From: Isoetes taiwanensis
Lineage: Eukaryota > Streptophyta > Lycopodiopsida > Isoetales > Isoetaceae
Assembly (NCBI GenBank): GCA_021234155.1
Contig: JAJEKV010000008.1
Location: 20,743,959-20,807,958, forward strand
Length of the DNA: 64,000 nucleotides
Reading direction: 5' to 3'
Shown one piece after another: positions 41,343-51,206 of the stretch. The translations under genes were made by a program, and so were the position numbers. Below the pieces are notes generated by a model. It was not told where the DNA came from and ran no database searches. It worked only from the letters and a program-made list of their open reading frames with translations. Position 1 is the stretch's first letter, and each line of letters begins with the position of its first letter.

Positions 41343-41753
41343 TCACCTATAAGTGTAAATCTTTCTCGAAGTTCTATTCGGCATCTTCGCCCCCAACTTC
41401 CCACACGAAATGAGAAGGGCCGGTGACGTATGGTTGCCATTGATGATGTAGAACCTCATACCCGGCCGTGTCGATTCTTGTGACCATGGTACTAGTCGCT
41501 TTGTATCCGGATCAAAGGGCACCACATCCGGGCGGAAGACCGGATGGGGATCTTCACAAAATGACTTGCACAGCTTCCTAACATGTTCGGGATTTACAAC
41601 TCGTCTTTGCCATGTTAGGAGGTGCCTCTTCCATATCCCGTGATGGATATTTTTCTGATATATGTCACACCTAGAGGAAACATGTGACCGCGGGTCTTTG
41701 TATTTTTTAGAGTTTCTTCTGCCAACTCCTCTCGCATCACGGCCCATCTTCAA
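41343..41753 (-). pseudogene. ParB-like exon 1
   Basis: Minus strand, 136 codons with DIYQKNIHHGIWKRHLLTWQ, RRVVNPEHVRKLCKSFCEDP, VFRPDVVPFDPDTKRL and MRFYIINGNHTSPALL. The order 'position-specific basic start, helix, P-x-x-V strand, (I/V)-x-(N/G)-G-N-H-x-x-x-A' is that of ParB-type nuclease/CTPase folds (family G-E/N-R/H-R). In bacteria such domains are sometimes fused to N4/N6 DNA methylases, which fits exon 2. Whether the start is at 41753 or further upstream is unclear, because protein-like frames (VVMGGRAMVHGNCR...) continue to ~42690 on the same strand. Frame at the 3' border is uncertain. Confidence 0.45.
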
Positions 41754-42700
41754 CTCAAGGCACCTCTAGACTTTCCATTTTCCTCGCTTTTCGACCCTCA
41801 TCTCCTTCTTTGTTTCCCTCCTCCTTTTTATGCGGAATGCTATCACCGATGATGCCTTTTTACTCCTCCCAGGGGAGGATTTAGTATCACTAATGGTTCT
41901 CTCTCTAATCCTGTTTATCCGGGGACTTGATAGGAGAACCGATTGGTGTCCCGGGATAGGAGGAGACTTGGGAGTGACTTGGGAGGAGACTTGGGATTTT
42001 CCTCGCCTTTCTTTTGATTCTCTTCCTCATGCTCGTCCTTCTATAGTGAGTGTTCCTTTCTTTGGTCTGGCTTGCCTAACGCTTGGCTTTCTCTTCCCAT
42101 CCTTCTTTGTAATCTCATGTTGAAGCCGTGTCGTCCATTATAGCGCAGCATATTACGGGGAGGTCTTGGCTCGACAATATGTGATACCGAAGTTCTTTGA
42201 TGCGCCCATGGCTGAACGGAGAATGCCAAATCCTCTAAGTAGCTCGACCGTGCCATTAATAGTACCGCCTCTGCCTGTGATGAAGGTAACGACCAGCCTT
42301 TTTTTTTTGGCGAGATCGCTCGTCCTTGATGCCGGATTCCATCATCCGTGGATCGTGAAACCGCCGGTCCATGCAAAGATGTATCAATGGTGCAATTCAC
42401 GATCCTCCACCGTGGCAACCAAGGAAGTCTAATCTTCCCCTTTTTCACCTCCCGCATGTTGATAATGATGCCAGCCGCATCACAACGCCCCGTTTCACCA
42501 CTTCTACTTTTGTGAGGAGGCAAAGTTCTCTCCTCTTGTCCCCTTTGTGGGTCGAATTCTTCCTCCAAGGAATTGCCCGACAATTTCCATGCACCATGGC
42601 CCTTCCACCCATGACCACGGTCTTCTCCGGCCACAACGCTTTTGGGTCTTGGACAACGGCTTCACAAGAAAACAACTAATCAACATTCAAATCATGAAAC
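41754..42700 (-). other. Possible upstream coding remnant of the ParB-like gene
   Basis: The minus frame at 42445-42675 reads DPKALWPEKTVVMGGRAMVH and KRRELCLLTKVEVVKRG. A second frame at 42041-42634 is open for 197 codons. Composition is mildly protein-like but no domain is recognised, and the frames do not join cleanly. It could be a 5' exon or unrelated. Confidence 0.25.
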
Positions 42701-42709
42701 CCCAACCCA

Positions 42710-43090
42710 ACCCACTACGCCATTTGTATGTAAATGGCAGCGGGCGCCATTTACATAGAAATGGCGCCAGCTGGCCATTTGCATCTATCTAAATGGCTTT
42801 CGCGCCATTTATGTAAATGGCCCATCATTATTTACATGCAAAATGGTTTCATCACATTTCTCGACCGGCGACCGGGGAATCCCTCAACCAGCCAACAATC
42901 CAGTGTTTCTAGCCTCGAAGTCGGGGACATTCTCCACACGCGAGTCGATAATAAGGCCTGTACTTTCTAGATTGTTGGCAAGCTGAGGGAGAGGCGACTC
43001 GCCAGTGAAGAAATGGCGTGGTTTATTTGCATAGAATGGCGCAGCTGGCTTATTTGCATAGAAATGGCGCAGCGGCTTCATTTGCATTAT
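42710..43090. repeat. AAATGGCGC palindrome cluster
   Basis: At 42716-42850 and 43010-43086 copies of AAATGGCGC/GCGCCATTT occur, separated by WTTTRCATARA spacers (TTTACATAGAAATGGCGCC, TTTGCATAGAATGGCGCAGC). They are the same repeats as at 21655, 41050, 44537 and 50950. Confidence 0.7.
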
Positions 43091-44536
43091 ACTACATCCG
43101 CTCTAAACAAACTACAAAACTAACACATCCTTAAAGAAATGATGCCCTCCGCCCATTTCTTTTTTAGATCGACCACGTAAAACTCACTATCCTAGACACT
43201 GACACATGAAAACAAATACGGTCGCTTATTTATATACCCATGACCCGTAAAACAAATTAAAACAAGCATTTAACTAACCTCGAACTCAAGGCCATCGTGA
43301 TATGCACCATATAGGATCGCATTACACGAATCGTAGAAATTTACTCCAACTATTTTCCCAGCCCCGGATCAACAAAGCGCCACTCGGTTGGCGCTTAGAG
43401 AGAGAAACACAAAGGCGCTTAGAGAGAGAAATCTAAGGCTAGAGAGAGAAGGCTATAGCATGGGCATGGCGAGGAGAAGGCGCCGAAGAGAAGGCGGATG
43501 AAATGAAATGAGAGAAATGAAATGAAGAGAGAAAAATAAACCTCGGCGAAAATAAACCCGCACAAATTAATGGCGCTGAAGGATTTGGCCCGCCAGCCCG
43601 TCCCGCCATTTGAATTTTTAGATTTGCATCCGCCAACCCGCTGGCCCATCCACACACATTACTTGAATTTTAAAATTTAAATTTGAATTTCCCTCCTCGT
43701 CCGGCCAATTGAATTCTAAAATTTGAATTCCCCCGCCCGTCCGCCACTTGAATTTTAAAATTTGAATTCCCCGCCACTTTTTCAGATATATTGTGCCAGC
43801 CCCTCGCCTCAAAGCCGCTTATAAAATCAAGGTACATATATGGTAAACAGCATGCCCTCAGATTCGGGCAGGTTATGATTTTACGCCCCCTCCCCTCGCT
43901 TCAACATTCGGCAGGTACTTGGCGCCGAGAGGACTTGGCGCGCCAAGGCAATGATGTCTATTAGCGCTCTTTAGGCATTGGTTCCTCGGAGAGTTATTTG
44001 AGTCGTGTTTCTTTGTCTAGCGGCGCTTTTTGGGCCACCTTCGCCAGGCACTTTAGTTGGTTGCGCGCGCCACTTGGTTAGCGTGCGCTTCTTCATTTCA
44101 TAGCGTGCGCTTCATTTGATAGCGTGCTTTCTCCATTTGATAGCAGGCGCTTCCTCTATTTTGAAGGCGCCACTTGATTCAAGGCTCTTCCTTCTTTCAA
44201 TGGCGATTCTCGATCTACAATGACCCCAAGGTTAGTGATTGCTCGCTTTTTAGTTTAAATGTCGCAATTTCTCCTATAAGTGCGTAATAATGTTTCTACT
44301 GTAGTAATCTGTAGTAACTCTAACAATCCAGAAACAATCCAGGTCCATTGTAATCAGAGTAACTGAACAACTGTAATAATCTTGTAGTCATGAGTAATCT
44401 CTACTAATATAATCTTTAGTAATCTGTTGTAGCCTGTAGTTATATGTAGTAATCTGTAGTAATCTTTAGTAATCTGTAGTAATCTATAATGTGTAATCTG
44501 CTTTCCTAAGTTTTCCTGTTTTGTTTCCTAAGGAAG
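43091..44536. repeat. No gene; several minisatellites
   Basis: 43605-43790 has four units around ACTTGAATTTTAAAATTTGA with CCCGCC spacers. 44076-44165 has four ~26-bp units of ATAGCGTGCGCTTC...CATTTG. 44299-44502 is a degenerate array of the decamer TAGTAATCTG. Minus-strand frames at 43419-43812 only read through these repeats. Confidence 0.75.
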
Positions 44537-44659
44537 CCAAATGGCGCGGCTGCGCTATTTGAACAAATGGCGCACTCGCGCCATTTGCCTGTTTTGTCAA
44601 TATTTTCTGGTCATTTCCGCGGGGTTTCTAACAATGTGTGTGTCATTATATGCTTGCAG
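44537..44659 (+). repeat. Intron end with AAATGGCGC palindrome
   Basis: CAAATGGCGCGGCTGCGC and CAAATGGCGCACTCGCGCC are followed by a clear 3' splice site, ATATGCTTGCAG, at 44648-44659. The layout is the same as the intron at 41009-41342. Confidence 0.6.
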
Positions 44660-45041
44660 GAAAAGGACCTTGCAGAACTTCCTCTGTGGTGACAAGGTTG
44701 TTGCCAGGGGGCATGAACTGCATAGAGGGCACCTGCATGGAAAGAACATTGACTACTTTAAGAACGTCGTCGTGGAGGTTACTGAAGCCATAATTCCATC
44801 CCATCAGTATCAGGTGATATCCACCATTAGTAAAATAGCGGGCAAGTCTTTTATAGTTCTCATAGACATGGAAAACACCCATAACTTTGCTTTGCCGAGA
44901 ATGGCAGAAATACTTAAGTTGAAAACCCTCAAGTCAGAACCCAAGCCGGTTGTATTAGCAAGTGGATCCATCAGACATACAGCAGGCAAGAGAGTGAATT
45001 TCGACACAGACTTGCCAGGTGTCCATTTTATTTTTGATTAA
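44660..45041 (+). CDS. Retropepsin-like exon lacking the catalytic triad
   Basis: After the splice acceptor the exon reads KRTLQNFLCGDKVVARGHEL, then AIIPSHQYQVISTI and SFIVLIDMENTHNFALPRMA, EILKLKTLKSEPKPVVLASG and NFDTDLPGVHFIFD-stop (45039-45041). The strand-turn pattern, (V/I)LID-x-x-THNF followed by ....V.VA.G......G, is that of Ty3/gypsy aspartic protease domains, but D-(T/S)-G is replaced by D-M-E, so it cannot be an active retropepsin. It is open through ~126 codons with an intact intron border, which hints at a domesticated gene or a recently degraded one. It lies close to the ParB-like gene on the opposite strand. Confidence 0.55.
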
Positions 45042-45400
45042 AAATTAGAAAAATTATTAAAATCAAGAAGAACTAAACAATATATATAATCTTAATGGCA
45101 TCCTTGAAGTGTTATCTAATCAGAGTCACATGGCCGAAATCTTTGTTTTCCATGCAAGGGATTTCAATGTTGCAGGTGTTCACTCGTGATGTATCATGGG
45201 AACACTTCTAAGTCATTATTGCCCCGTCAGAACTATCTATACTTTCGCAAATGAGCATGATTTGAGTCTTACTCCTATTCAGGGATAAGTTCAATACTGT
45301 ATATGTTTTATATGCAATATATATTATTCGAAAGATACAACAGAAATTTGAAGTATAATACATCAAAAATACGTCAAAAAATATTTTCGGCAACCGAGAA
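45042..45400. other. No gene
   Basis: AT-rich 3' flank of the retropepsin-like exon. No frame of note. Confidence 0.4.
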
Positions 45401-45409
45401 ATTTTCGCA

Positions 45410-45541
45410 TAAGCGAAACAACTGTTTCGCTTATTCAATTGCGCTTACGTGAAAACGTTTTCACGTAAGAGAAACCGAAGTTTCGCGTACTCAAAAATTT
45501 TTAAACTTCGCGTAAGCGAAACAGTTGTTTTGCTTACGCGA
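45410..45541. repeat. Cluster of three long palindromes
   Basis: 45410-45433 is TAAGCGAAACA/TGTTTCGCTTA (one mismatch). 45444-45469 is perfect: CTTACGTGAAAAC/GTTTTCACGTAAG. 45508-45541 is TCGCGTAAGCGAAACA/TGTTTTGCTTACGCGA with one mismatch. All share TTACGYGAAA, and an AAGTTTCGCG/CGCGAAGTTT-type inverted pair links the second and third. Confidence 0.95.
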
Positions 45542-45685
45542 AAATTTGCAAGGTGTTTTAGGGCATTTTGTTAAGGGAAAAAAAGTTTTTGTGCCACTGT
45601 TTGGTCTGTTTTGAATAGGTGTATTATTATATATAAGGAAAACATGTTTAGCCTTAAAATTCACCTCAAACGTCGACTACCAGGT
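45542..45685. other. No gene
   Basis: AT-rich. Nothing recognised. Confidence 0.4.
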
Positions 45686-46860
45686 CGAATCAACATACTC
45701 CTTGGGAAACAGTCAGCCTTTGAGGTGTGGGTTTTGTGTTCGAGGCCTAACGCCGGAATATGCGAAGTGAGATTACTCCTTCCCAAGCCATCAGTCCATA
45801 CCCCTTGAGTCTGAGACTTGGGTAGAATCTCCCCCATGATGATGTTGCTGATGTGCTTACACATGTATGCTATGGTGAGCCACTCTTTGAGGTGGAACTA
45901 TTTGTATTTGATGTCATGTGCTCATGTTTATTTATACTTCCGTAGCTAGGACGGTCCCGAGGGAAGACAGAATGGATGACACGTCCATTCTTCCTCACCG
46001 ATTCCTTGCCAAGGGATTGGTGTCAAGTGGATGGCCTCTGTCAACTTGGTTGCCAGAGGGATGAACTCTGTAGTAGACCACCCAAGCATGAACTTCAAAA
46101 ATTGGGAAAAAAAATTTCCCATCTTTAGAACAATAAGGTAAGATAATGTCAGTTAGGAAAAGTAAAATTAAAAACATTAGAGACCTGGAAATTTTGGCCA
46201 TTTAGAAGTAACCCCTCACAGAGTGCGCCAGGACCCTTAGCAAAAATGTAGCTTGAGGCTCTCGCGCATTGTGTGAGTGTTTGACCATTATTGACCTAGA
46301 AAGAGGCATAATTAGAGTAATCTAATTGTCCCGGGTAGCTTAGAATTTGAATTTAATCCAGGAAAACATGTTATAACACGAAGAATTTTTTTAGAAAACC
46401 TAAGATCGAGCAAAAAAGGAGTAACCCCTTACAGAGTGCACCCATATCCTTTTCAAAAATTTTGAACAGGCCTCTCATGCACTGTGTGAGTGGTAGTAGT
46501 ACTTTTTGCCTAAAAGAACCTAATGCCTTAATCCAGCAAACACTAATGCTTTAAATACTGGTATAACATGAAAATTGCAGGTTGGAGCCCTAAAACTCAC
46601 AGACCTATAAATAGACCCTTAGAGTTCTTCATTCTCACCGTACTCCTCCAGTTTGCTTCTCTCCGTCCTCCATGCCAAGGGCGACGAAAGGTGTAGGCAT
46701 AAGTGATCATCCTAGGCATTATAGGGCGCTGTCTCCACGACCACGATGGAAGAAGCATCATCCTCCTACGTCGGGAGATTAATCTTGCATCCATATAGTT
46801 AATTAAGTGTAATTATGGGTGGTCACCTAATAACCAGCTTTATAATAAATAAATGTGTAC
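45686..46860 (+). mobile_element. LTR-element remnant: LTR part plus leader region
   Basis: 45775-46075 matches 19727-20010 of the LTR fragment (CCATCAGTCCATACCCC, CCCGAGGGAAGWCAG, CCAAGGGATTGGTGTCAAGT). 46100-46600 resembles the leader of the 24.0-24.4 kb region, with two tandem copies of CAGAGTGCRCC...CATTGTGTGAGTG. A TATA box, CTATAAATAG, is at 46604-46613. A 36-codon frame at 46672 (MPRATKGVGIS...PRWKKHHPPTSG) faintly recalls an H3 tail but is too short to call. No PBS is seen, so there is an internal deletion. Confidence 0.55.
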
Positions 46861-47051
46861 TAACGTATAGTTGGACCTGCAGGCCAATAGGAGGATCTAG
46901 CGGTAGGAGGATCGCATTGGTTCTTCCCCAGAAAAGGGGAAACCTTTCACTGAATATGAAGGGGATTCAGCAACGATTCTAGGCATTCTGTAGGACATAC
47001 AAAAGCAAATGGGGAGTCTACAAAAAGAAGTCTCATAACTGAAAAAAAACG

Positions 47052-47636
47052 GTGGAAGAATTGGTCCTCCAGAATGCTGAACTGAAAAGACAAAATGTGG
47101 AAATGCAGGCTTCAATGAGTAAAGAACCCAGCATATTATCGGAGGATAAATGGCATATGCAGTTCGAAGAACTGCAAGGGAAGTTGTCCAATGCGGTAAC
47201 TGAAGCAGCAAGAGCACAACAAGAAATGGCCGAATCAGAGAAAATTGAGCAGCAAGCTAAAGCTAGAAATCTGAAAATATCTGGTATCTCGGAATCAGAA
47301 GATGAAGACCTAACTCAGGTGCTCCATCACTTCTTCTCCGATATTATGCATTTACACGAGCCGGGGTTTGTAAATGGTAAACGCCTTGGGAGGCAAAATG
47401 TTCCAAATAGAGCAATTCTTGTCAAATTCAAGACCACAGAAGCAAAAGAAAGAATCTTGGCAAATAGAAGCGCCCTTAAGGGGCAGAAAATTTGGTTAGA
47501 TCATGATTTAACCCAGGCTCAACAGGAGCTTAGAAGAAGAGAATGGGAAAAAGTAAAAGCTGTTGGAGATTTTGGCATTATAGCTTATTTGGATAGAGCA
47601 GGGAAGGCGGTAATCACAAAAAGGCAGAAAGCATAG
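47052..47636 (+). CDS. LINE ORF1 (RNA-binding protein)
   Basis: 194 codons, intact. The N-terminal ~75 residues form a coiled-coil (MEELVLQNAELKRQNVEMQA). From ~75 an RRM-like fold starts with ARNLKISGISESEDEDLTQV and continues HHFFSDIMH, VNGKRLGRQNVPNRAILVKF and ERILANRSALKGQKIWLDHD, then a basic C-terminus (QELRRREWEKVKAVGDFG). The coiled-coil plus RRM plus basic tail is the standard L1-type ORF1p, which binds LINE RNA and acts as a chaperone. An in-frame start upstream of 47052 is not seen. ORF2 begins a few bases after its stop, as usual for such elements. Confidence 0.8.
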   Translation: MEELVLQNAELKRQNVEMQASMSKEPSILSEDKWHMQFEELQGKLSNAVTEAARAQQEMAESEKIEQQAKARNLKISGISESEDEDLTQVLHHFFSDIMHLHEPGFVNGKRLGRQNVPNRAILVKFKTTEAKERILANRSALKGQKIWLDHDLTQAQQELRRREWEKVKAVGDFGIIAYLDRAGKAVITKRQKA

Positions 47637-47648
47637 GGAACTCGAACC

Positions 47649-48310
47649 TTGAAGGTTCTTGTATGGAATGTTAGAGGAGCGAATGAGGCGAGGTTACATG
47701 CATCAAGTGAAATTTGGAAAAATCAAGATCTTGTGCTAATGTGTGAGACATGGCAACACCAATTCAATTCGTTACCACAAATGGATAATTTTCAATTAAT
47801 TGGCACAGCATGGAACGAAAAGACTACAACAAAAGGAAGGAAGATAAGAGGTCATGGCGGCTTAGCAGCCTACATCAGAAAGGAGCTTGCACATTTGGTT
47901 AGTTTGCAGTCCAAGCATGAGTTTAACAGCTACTTATGGATCAAACTCTCATTGCATCAATGCCATATTTATATAGCTGTATGTTATCTTCCACCTGCAC
48001 CAGTAAAAAGCAGCGTAAAGCAGAAGCATGACAGTGAAAGCTTTTTCAGCTCACTAAGTAACGATATCAGAGCATATCAGGCGCTGTGTGAGATCCTTTT
48101 GGTTGGAGATTTCAATGCAAGAACAGCTAATATGGAATCAGTGACCTATGACACATCGAATGATTTCCTTCTGGATGAATCACATGATGTCTCCTTCACA
48201 CGTAACTCTCAGACCATGGTACCAATCAGCAAGGCTCACAGTTGTTGGAACTTGGGACAGTATGTGATCTAAAGATCCTAAACGGGATAGCAAAGTATCC
48301 AATGCAAACA
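47649..48310 (+). pseudogene. LINE ORF2, APE-type endonuclease
   Basis: It reads MKVLVWNVRGANEARLHASS (motif N-V-R-G), VLMCETWQ (catalytic Glu E-T), GHGGLAAYIRKELAHL, YLWIKLSLHQCHIYIAVCYL-PP and ILLVGDFNARTANMESVTYD (G-D-F-N-A). These are the ordered motifs of the apurinic/apyrimidinic-type endonuclease that nicks target DNA. The frame breaks near 48205 relative to the copy at 18516-18755 and resumes at ~48320, with the domain's closing SDHAPLLLE at ~48410. Confidence 0.85.
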
Positions 48311-48339
48311 CTTGCTTTACATATACAGGAGCTTCGGTA

Positions 48340-49944
48340 GTGGACTATGCTCTTGCCAAAGACCCAAACATAATTCACTCTTTTGCAATTGGAGAGAAGG
48401 CACCAGAATCAGACCATGCTCCATTGCTCTTGGAGATTCAGATGCAAAACCATGAGAAGCCTGATGCATATAAAAGACATCCCAGATTAAAAATAGATTA
48501 TAAGAAGAGCGACGCATACAAAAAGCGTTTAGACAAAAAGCTAGAAGGCGCCGATTGGCAAGATAACATTGAGCAGGACTCAAGGCTCATATCAGGTTTT
48601 ATTGCAGCAGCAGCATATGAAATTTTTGGCCAAACAAAGAGCAATTGCAGGCGAAAACCATGTAATAGCTTGTGGGATTTAGAATGCAAGGAAGCGAGAT
48701 CAAAGCTCCCACAGGGATGCATTAAGAAGCCACGATGGTATAGGAATTTGCTAAAAAGCAAAAAGAGAGCCTTCATGCATAAGAAACAAGAAGATTTAAG
48801 TAGGAAACTTTCTGAAAATCCCAAAGCCTTTTGGAATACGGTCCAGAAGAAACCAGCTCAACATAGTCTAAATATGGATGACCTTGCACAACTAGTTAAT
48901 TCAGTATATAATTGCCCAGAAGCAAACATCATGGCGGCAGTAGAATGTAGAGAGGACATCTTTACAGTAGAAGATATCAGTTTTGCTCTTAAACACATAG
49001 CTAATGGGAAGGCACCCGATCTGGAGGGCCTATGTATAGAGTTATTGAAATGGAGCAGCAAAAATACATTGCAAATAGTAACAGACATGCTGAATCAGGC
49101 AGTAAAGAATGGTCTTCCAGAGGCTTGGAAACTAAATAGAGTCCACCCGATCCATAAATCAGGAGACAAAATGAATGCAAGTAATTATAGGACCATCCTA
49201 ATAGGAAGCACCTTTTCCAAGTTGTTAGGATTGCTCTTGGAGAAAAAATTGAGCGCATGTACAGAAGAGCATGGCTTGAGATCATTGTACCAGGCTGGTT
49301 TCAGGCAGAACCATAGCACATTAGACTATGCTCTTGCATTGAGGGTCTTGATTGAAAGGGCTAAACGGCCAAGGAAGGCATTATTTCTTGGATTCATAGA
49401 TTTTACAAAAGCATTTGATAAAGTGCCCAGAAAAGATTTAGGAGAACGAATGGAGCAATTGAATATCCCTCAGTCAATCAGAGGGGCAGTATCCAAATTA
49501 TATGCGGAAGTAAAAGTAAAACTATCCAGGGATATGGACTTGGAAATTCACAGCACCATAGGAGTCCGTCAAAGATGTCCATTATCACCCACTCTCTTCG
49601 GATTGTATATTGATGAACTTGATGCATGGATGAGAGAGAATAACCGGGCAGGTACCCGGTTGGGAGATTACGTAGTCTAGTTGCTACTGTATGCTGATGA
49701 CGTAGTACTCATTGCAGAAAAAAAGGAAGGGTTGCAGGCACATCTCGACCGAGTGGCCCTCTTTTGCAAAGCAAGGCATATGCAGGTTAATTTGACAAAA
49801 TCAAAAATCATGGTTGTAGGCATTTACGACCGGCCAACTTTCTATTATCAAGGAGAGGAGCTCGAGACAGTAGAATGCTTTAAGTATTTGGGCATTGATT
49901 TTTCAGCCAAGTTTCATGGACAGAATGCATCAAAAGACGCGTAA
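48340..49944 (+). pseudogene. LINE ORF2, reverse transcriptase with in-frame TAG
   Basis: 446 codons are open from MDYALAKDPNIIHSFAIG. They include KMNASNYRTILIGSTFSKLL, LRSLYQAGFRQNHSTLDYAL, FLGFIDFTKAFDKVPRKDLG (first catalytic Asp) and IGVRQRCPLSPTLFGLYIDE. TAG at 49678-49680 is followed at once in the same frame by LLLYADDVVLIAEKKEG, the catalytic YADD, and CFKYLGIDFSAKF. Thus a single stop sits four codons before the active-site box. The minus-strand copy has the same TAG. A 1-nt deletion near 49910 ends the frame. The enzyme performs target-primed reverse transcription. Confidence 0.92.
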
Positions 49945-49970
49945 CAGGAGGCAAGGCGGCTCTTTTCAGC

Positions 49971-50759
49971 ATGCTCTCGAAGTGTCATAATGCATCTCTT
50001 CAGCAATGGGGGCTCAAAAAACTTTTATTTAGAACTTTGGTGCAGACGGTAGTGCTCTATGGAGCACCGATTTGGGGGCCTGGCGCAACAAGCAAGCATT
50101 GGCAACAGATAGAGCAAGTATTGAAGCTATTCATAAGAGAGGAGATGGGCGTAAAGGCACAAACACCATATGCAATCCTATTGGCAGAAACTGGGTTAAT
50201 TCCGCTAGAAGCAGAAGCCCTCTTCCAGACTATAAACTTTGTAAATCGGGTGTGGCAGCAGAATGATGAGAGGCTTTCAAGGCAAGCATTGCTGCATTCT
50301 ATGGACTCAGGGTGGTATAAGGATGTACTGAATTGGGCAGGACGCTGGGGGATAGATCTAGCGAGTTGGCCTGACACGGAAGCTGGTGCTAGAGATCTCG
50401 TACAACAAAAAGCACTGGAACGAATATGGCTAAAAAAAGGTACCAGAATGACCTTTTATTCCACTGAAATAAATCAGATGCTCACTTATACGGATCAGCA
50501 GTATGTAAGAGCACACATTCCCTTGTTCTTGAGGAAAATAATAGCACGCTATAGAACATGCTCACATCATTTAAATATTGAGACTGGGAAATGGGCTTTT
50601 GTTGCACGAGATGAAAGAATATGTACTTTATGTGACTGGCATGAGGTTGAAGATGAGCAGCACGTCCTATTGGATTGTTCAGCATACCAAGACATTAGAG
50701 CAAAATTTCACATAGATGCAATTTATATATGCTGTTCGATATGGATCCTTCAAGTTTAG
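49971..50759 (+). pseudogene. LINE ORF2 C-terminal domain
   Basis: 262 codons are open after the frameshift: LLFRTLVQTVVLYGAPIWG (the L-Y-G..-W block after RT), GVKAQTPYAILLAETGLIPL, LIPLEAEALFQTINFVNRVW and, near the end, CTLCDWHEVEDEQHVLLDCS, a CCHC-like zinc motif (C-x2-C-x6-E...H-x4-C). The frame ends at 50759 in the 3' untranslated part. The domain is thought to bind LINE RNA or target DNA. Confidence 0.85.
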
Positions 50760-50880
50760 ATCCATACCTTAAATCGGTAGAGTCACACCGAGATTTATTG
50801 ATAAAAGTAAATACTCTGTAATTATGGCTCCATAACCTTCAAGGTTCGACGAAGCATGATCAATACAATACAATAAAGCA

Positions 50881-51206
50881 TAATTTCATTAAAATGAGAA
50901 ATTTCGTGATTCCAATTAGGAACGAAAATTCTTTTTAGTCCATTCTATGGCGTTTTTTAGAGCAATTATGGCGCCATTTAGCAAAAAGATACATCTAAAA
51001 GGGCCATTTATTGGCGCCATTAAAAATACTAACAGTGCATATAATGAAGCTAAAGCAACATAAGATCACAAAATCAGTAAAAATTTCTAAATTCATAGAT
51101 TTGCATATCCATAAATTTGCCACAACAGGCAAGGAATCGGAAGAGATAGTCTGTTTACAAAAATATTTTTGTACGATTTATATTATAATCACAAAACAGA
51201 TTGAGG
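50881..51206. repeat. Flank with AAATGGCGC-type repeats
   Basis: 50945-51035 contains ATGGCGCCATTTAGC, GGGCCATTTATTGGCGCC and CTATGGCG. These are members of the palindrome family seen beside the ParB-like gene, here beside its paralogue. Otherwise AT-rich. Confidence 0.55.

Larger units (their letters stand above)
46861..50880 (+). mobile_element. L1-like non-LTR retrotransposon, nearly full length
   Basis: Order: leader, ORF1 (47052-47636), ORF2 with APE endonuclease (47649-48310), RT (48340-49900) and a C-terminal zinc region (to 50759), then a 3' end with an ATACA-type repeat and ATAAA at 50860-50877. The 5' border is estimated. A second copy lies at 16188-18747. Three defects in ORF2 (a frameshift near 48200, TAG at 49678, a 1-nt deletion near 49910) make it inactive as read. 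Confidence 0.9.

Noticed and set aside
46672-46782. A third H3-like gene start (MPRATKG...KKHHPPTSG)
   Set aside because: It is only 36 codons with no histone fold downstream because the LINE follows. The resemblance is too short to trust.
48498-49285. Several minus-strand open frames within the LINE
   Set aside because: They are antisense to clear RT motifs. The same frames recur on the + strand of the second LINE copy (17574-18358) simply because the DNA is homologous.
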